Source: Candidatus Chloroheliaceae bacterium
Lineage (GTDB): Bacteria; Chloroflexota; Chloroflexia; Chloroheliales; Chloroheliaceae
DNA: 35,444 nucleotides
Direction: 5' to 3'
Assembly (NCBI GenBank): GCA_013390945.1
Contig: JACAUC010000027.1
Span: 1 to 35,444, forward strand
The notes below the pieces were generated by a model, which was not told the origin of the DNA, ran no database searches, and saw nothing but the letters and a program-made list of their open reading frames with translations. Of the stretch, positions 34,870 through 35,444 are shown one piece after another (positions within the stretch are counted from its first letter, which is position 1; every line of letters starts with the position of its first letter). The position numbers and the translations under genes were made by a program.

Positions 34870-35193
34870 ATGATAGTAGTACAGAATAGGTTAATTGGGC
34901 CAGCCGCCCTAGCCGAACACGTGGAACAAGGTTTTGCTCACGCCAGTGCCAATATGAAAGAGTTACCGGGGTTTGTGGACTTCAAATTGCTACGAGCCGA
35001 AGGAGAGGTCACTGGGTTAGATGAGGGCGAAGTCCTTTATGTTGCCCATACCCTCTGGCGAGACCGGGCCTCTTACGAAGCGTGGCGCGACGGGGATGCT
35101 TTTGCAAAGGCTCATTCAGGCCGCAATTCCGGCAGCAATAGCCCCCTTAAATCTACGCTGGAAGTTTTCGAGTCGGTCTTAGAGAAAGCTTAA
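34870..35193 (+). CDS. ABM-domain (antibiotic biosynthesis monooxygenase-like) protein
   Basis: A 107-residue protein with the dimeric ferredoxin-like ABM fold: N-terminal strand MIVVQNRL, the helix LAEHVEQGFAHA, then MKELPGFVDFKLLR, YVAHTLWRDRASYEAW and FAKAHSG. The His and Trp in these motifs match the HmoA/IsdG-like subset that binds haem, but ABM domains also oxidise polyketides or have no known substrate. The start chosen is ATG at 34870, with AAAGGAG 11 bases upstream; a TTG 14 codons earlier has no site. It has its own strong promoter and is followed by a repeat-rich region. Haem degradation is possible but not shown. Confidence 0.8.
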   Translation: MIVVQNRLIGPAALAEHVEQGFAHASANMKELPGFVDFKLLRAEGEVTGLDEGEVLYVAHTLWRDRASYEAWRDGDAFAKAHSGRNSGSNSPLKSTLEVFESVLEKA

Positions 35194-35268
35194 CCAAAGC
35201 TAGAATTTAGTAACACAGAGGAAGACCAAGAATTTAAATTAGATTAGTAGCGTTTATCTGTGGTTGGT

Positions 35269-35444
35269 AGGGGTTTATGGCATAAACCCAACATAGGCTG
35301 GGCGTATGCCATAAACCCAACATAGGCTGGCCGCAAACTGGTTTCAAATTGGGCCTATGCCATAAACCCAACATAAATTGGTTTCAAGTTGGGCGTATGC
35401 CATAAACCCAACATAGGCTGGCCGCAAACTGGTTTCAAATTGGG
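35269..35444 (+). repeat. Variable-length tandem array of family A sequence
   Basis: CATAAACCCAACATA begins units at 35281, 35310, 35361 and 35401, giving unit lengths of 29, 51 and 40 bases and an unfinished fourth. The long unit contains GGCTGGCCGCAAACTGGTTT; the shorter ones lack different parts of it. The array opens with GTAGGGG and a perfect hairpin GGGTTTATG / CATAAACCC (35271-35289). It continues past the window end. Nothing coding is seen from 35194 on. Confidence 0.7.

Overview
The window looks like chromosomal DNA of a member of the Chloroflexota, though no rRNA or tRNA is present to fix this. The evidence is a combination familiar from that phylum: TolB-type and other lipoproteins, a secreted protein with paired 'GYP' repeats, a Uma2-family nuclease with a coiled-coil tail, a soluble PRC/MgtE_N/CBS protein, several soluble GAF/PAS kinases, and intergenic DNA full of small palindromic elements. 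GC content looks balanced by eye. Most genes are intact single-copy housekeeping or signalling genes.

Layout. 1-3790: a minus-strand operon dprA - TolB-like lipoprotein - glycosyltransferase, with a short hairpin repeat at the window edge. 3811-5810: an insertion-sequence remnant, pepA (leucyl aminopeptidase) and a small inverted-repeat element. 5826-7759 (minus): a dienelactone-hydrolase-family protein and a lipoprotein with a duplicated domain. 7995-11641 (plus): two soluble GAF-containing histidine kinases, the second a hybrid with a receiver. 11642-12133: a strong candidate for an unannotated structured RNA. 12134-15746: a tight operon of a DUF4388 protein, a DinG helicase and GDP-mannose 4,6-dehydratase. 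15747-17511: a repeat-rich leader and the PRC/MgtE_N/CBS gene. 17871-20772: a secreted GYP-repeat protein, then a metal-handling pair (SafE-type membrane protein fused to a cupredoxin, plus a separate HMA chaperone). 20850-23133 (minus): a 74-residue protein of unknown function behind a Pho-box-like promoter, and a GltD-like flavoprotein with extra ferredoxin domains. 23338-28500 (plus): a MITE, an HtrA protease, a PlsC-like acyltransferase, a membrane-anchored hydrolase and a phosphohexomutase. 28593-31740: a Uma2 protein, MITE fragments, a TPR gene fragment and a REC-PAS-HK-REC kinase. 31745-32836: a regulatory stretch with strong promoters, an operator-like palindrome, an attenuator-like leader and a 65-residue zinc-ribbon protein. 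32849-35444: an AarF/UbiB-family kinase, an ABM-type monooxygenase and a variable-length tandem repeat running off the window.

How things work together. The clearest functional groupings are the SafE-cupredoxin/HMA pair (copper or another soft metal), the DUF4388-dinG-gmd operon (co-transcribed but functionally mixed), the dprA operon, and three kinases that lack both membrane segments and an adjacent separate response regulator. There is no obvious defence island, prophage, CRISPR array or biosynthetic cluster. The most unusual material is non-coding: the RNA candidate at 11762-11932, the Pho-box-like promoter of the 74-residue gene, the attenuator-like leader at 32343-32467, the four-copy 12-mer leader at 15786-16151, and at least three families of small palindromic mobile elements. 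One of these families shows paired base changes that preserve its hairpin.
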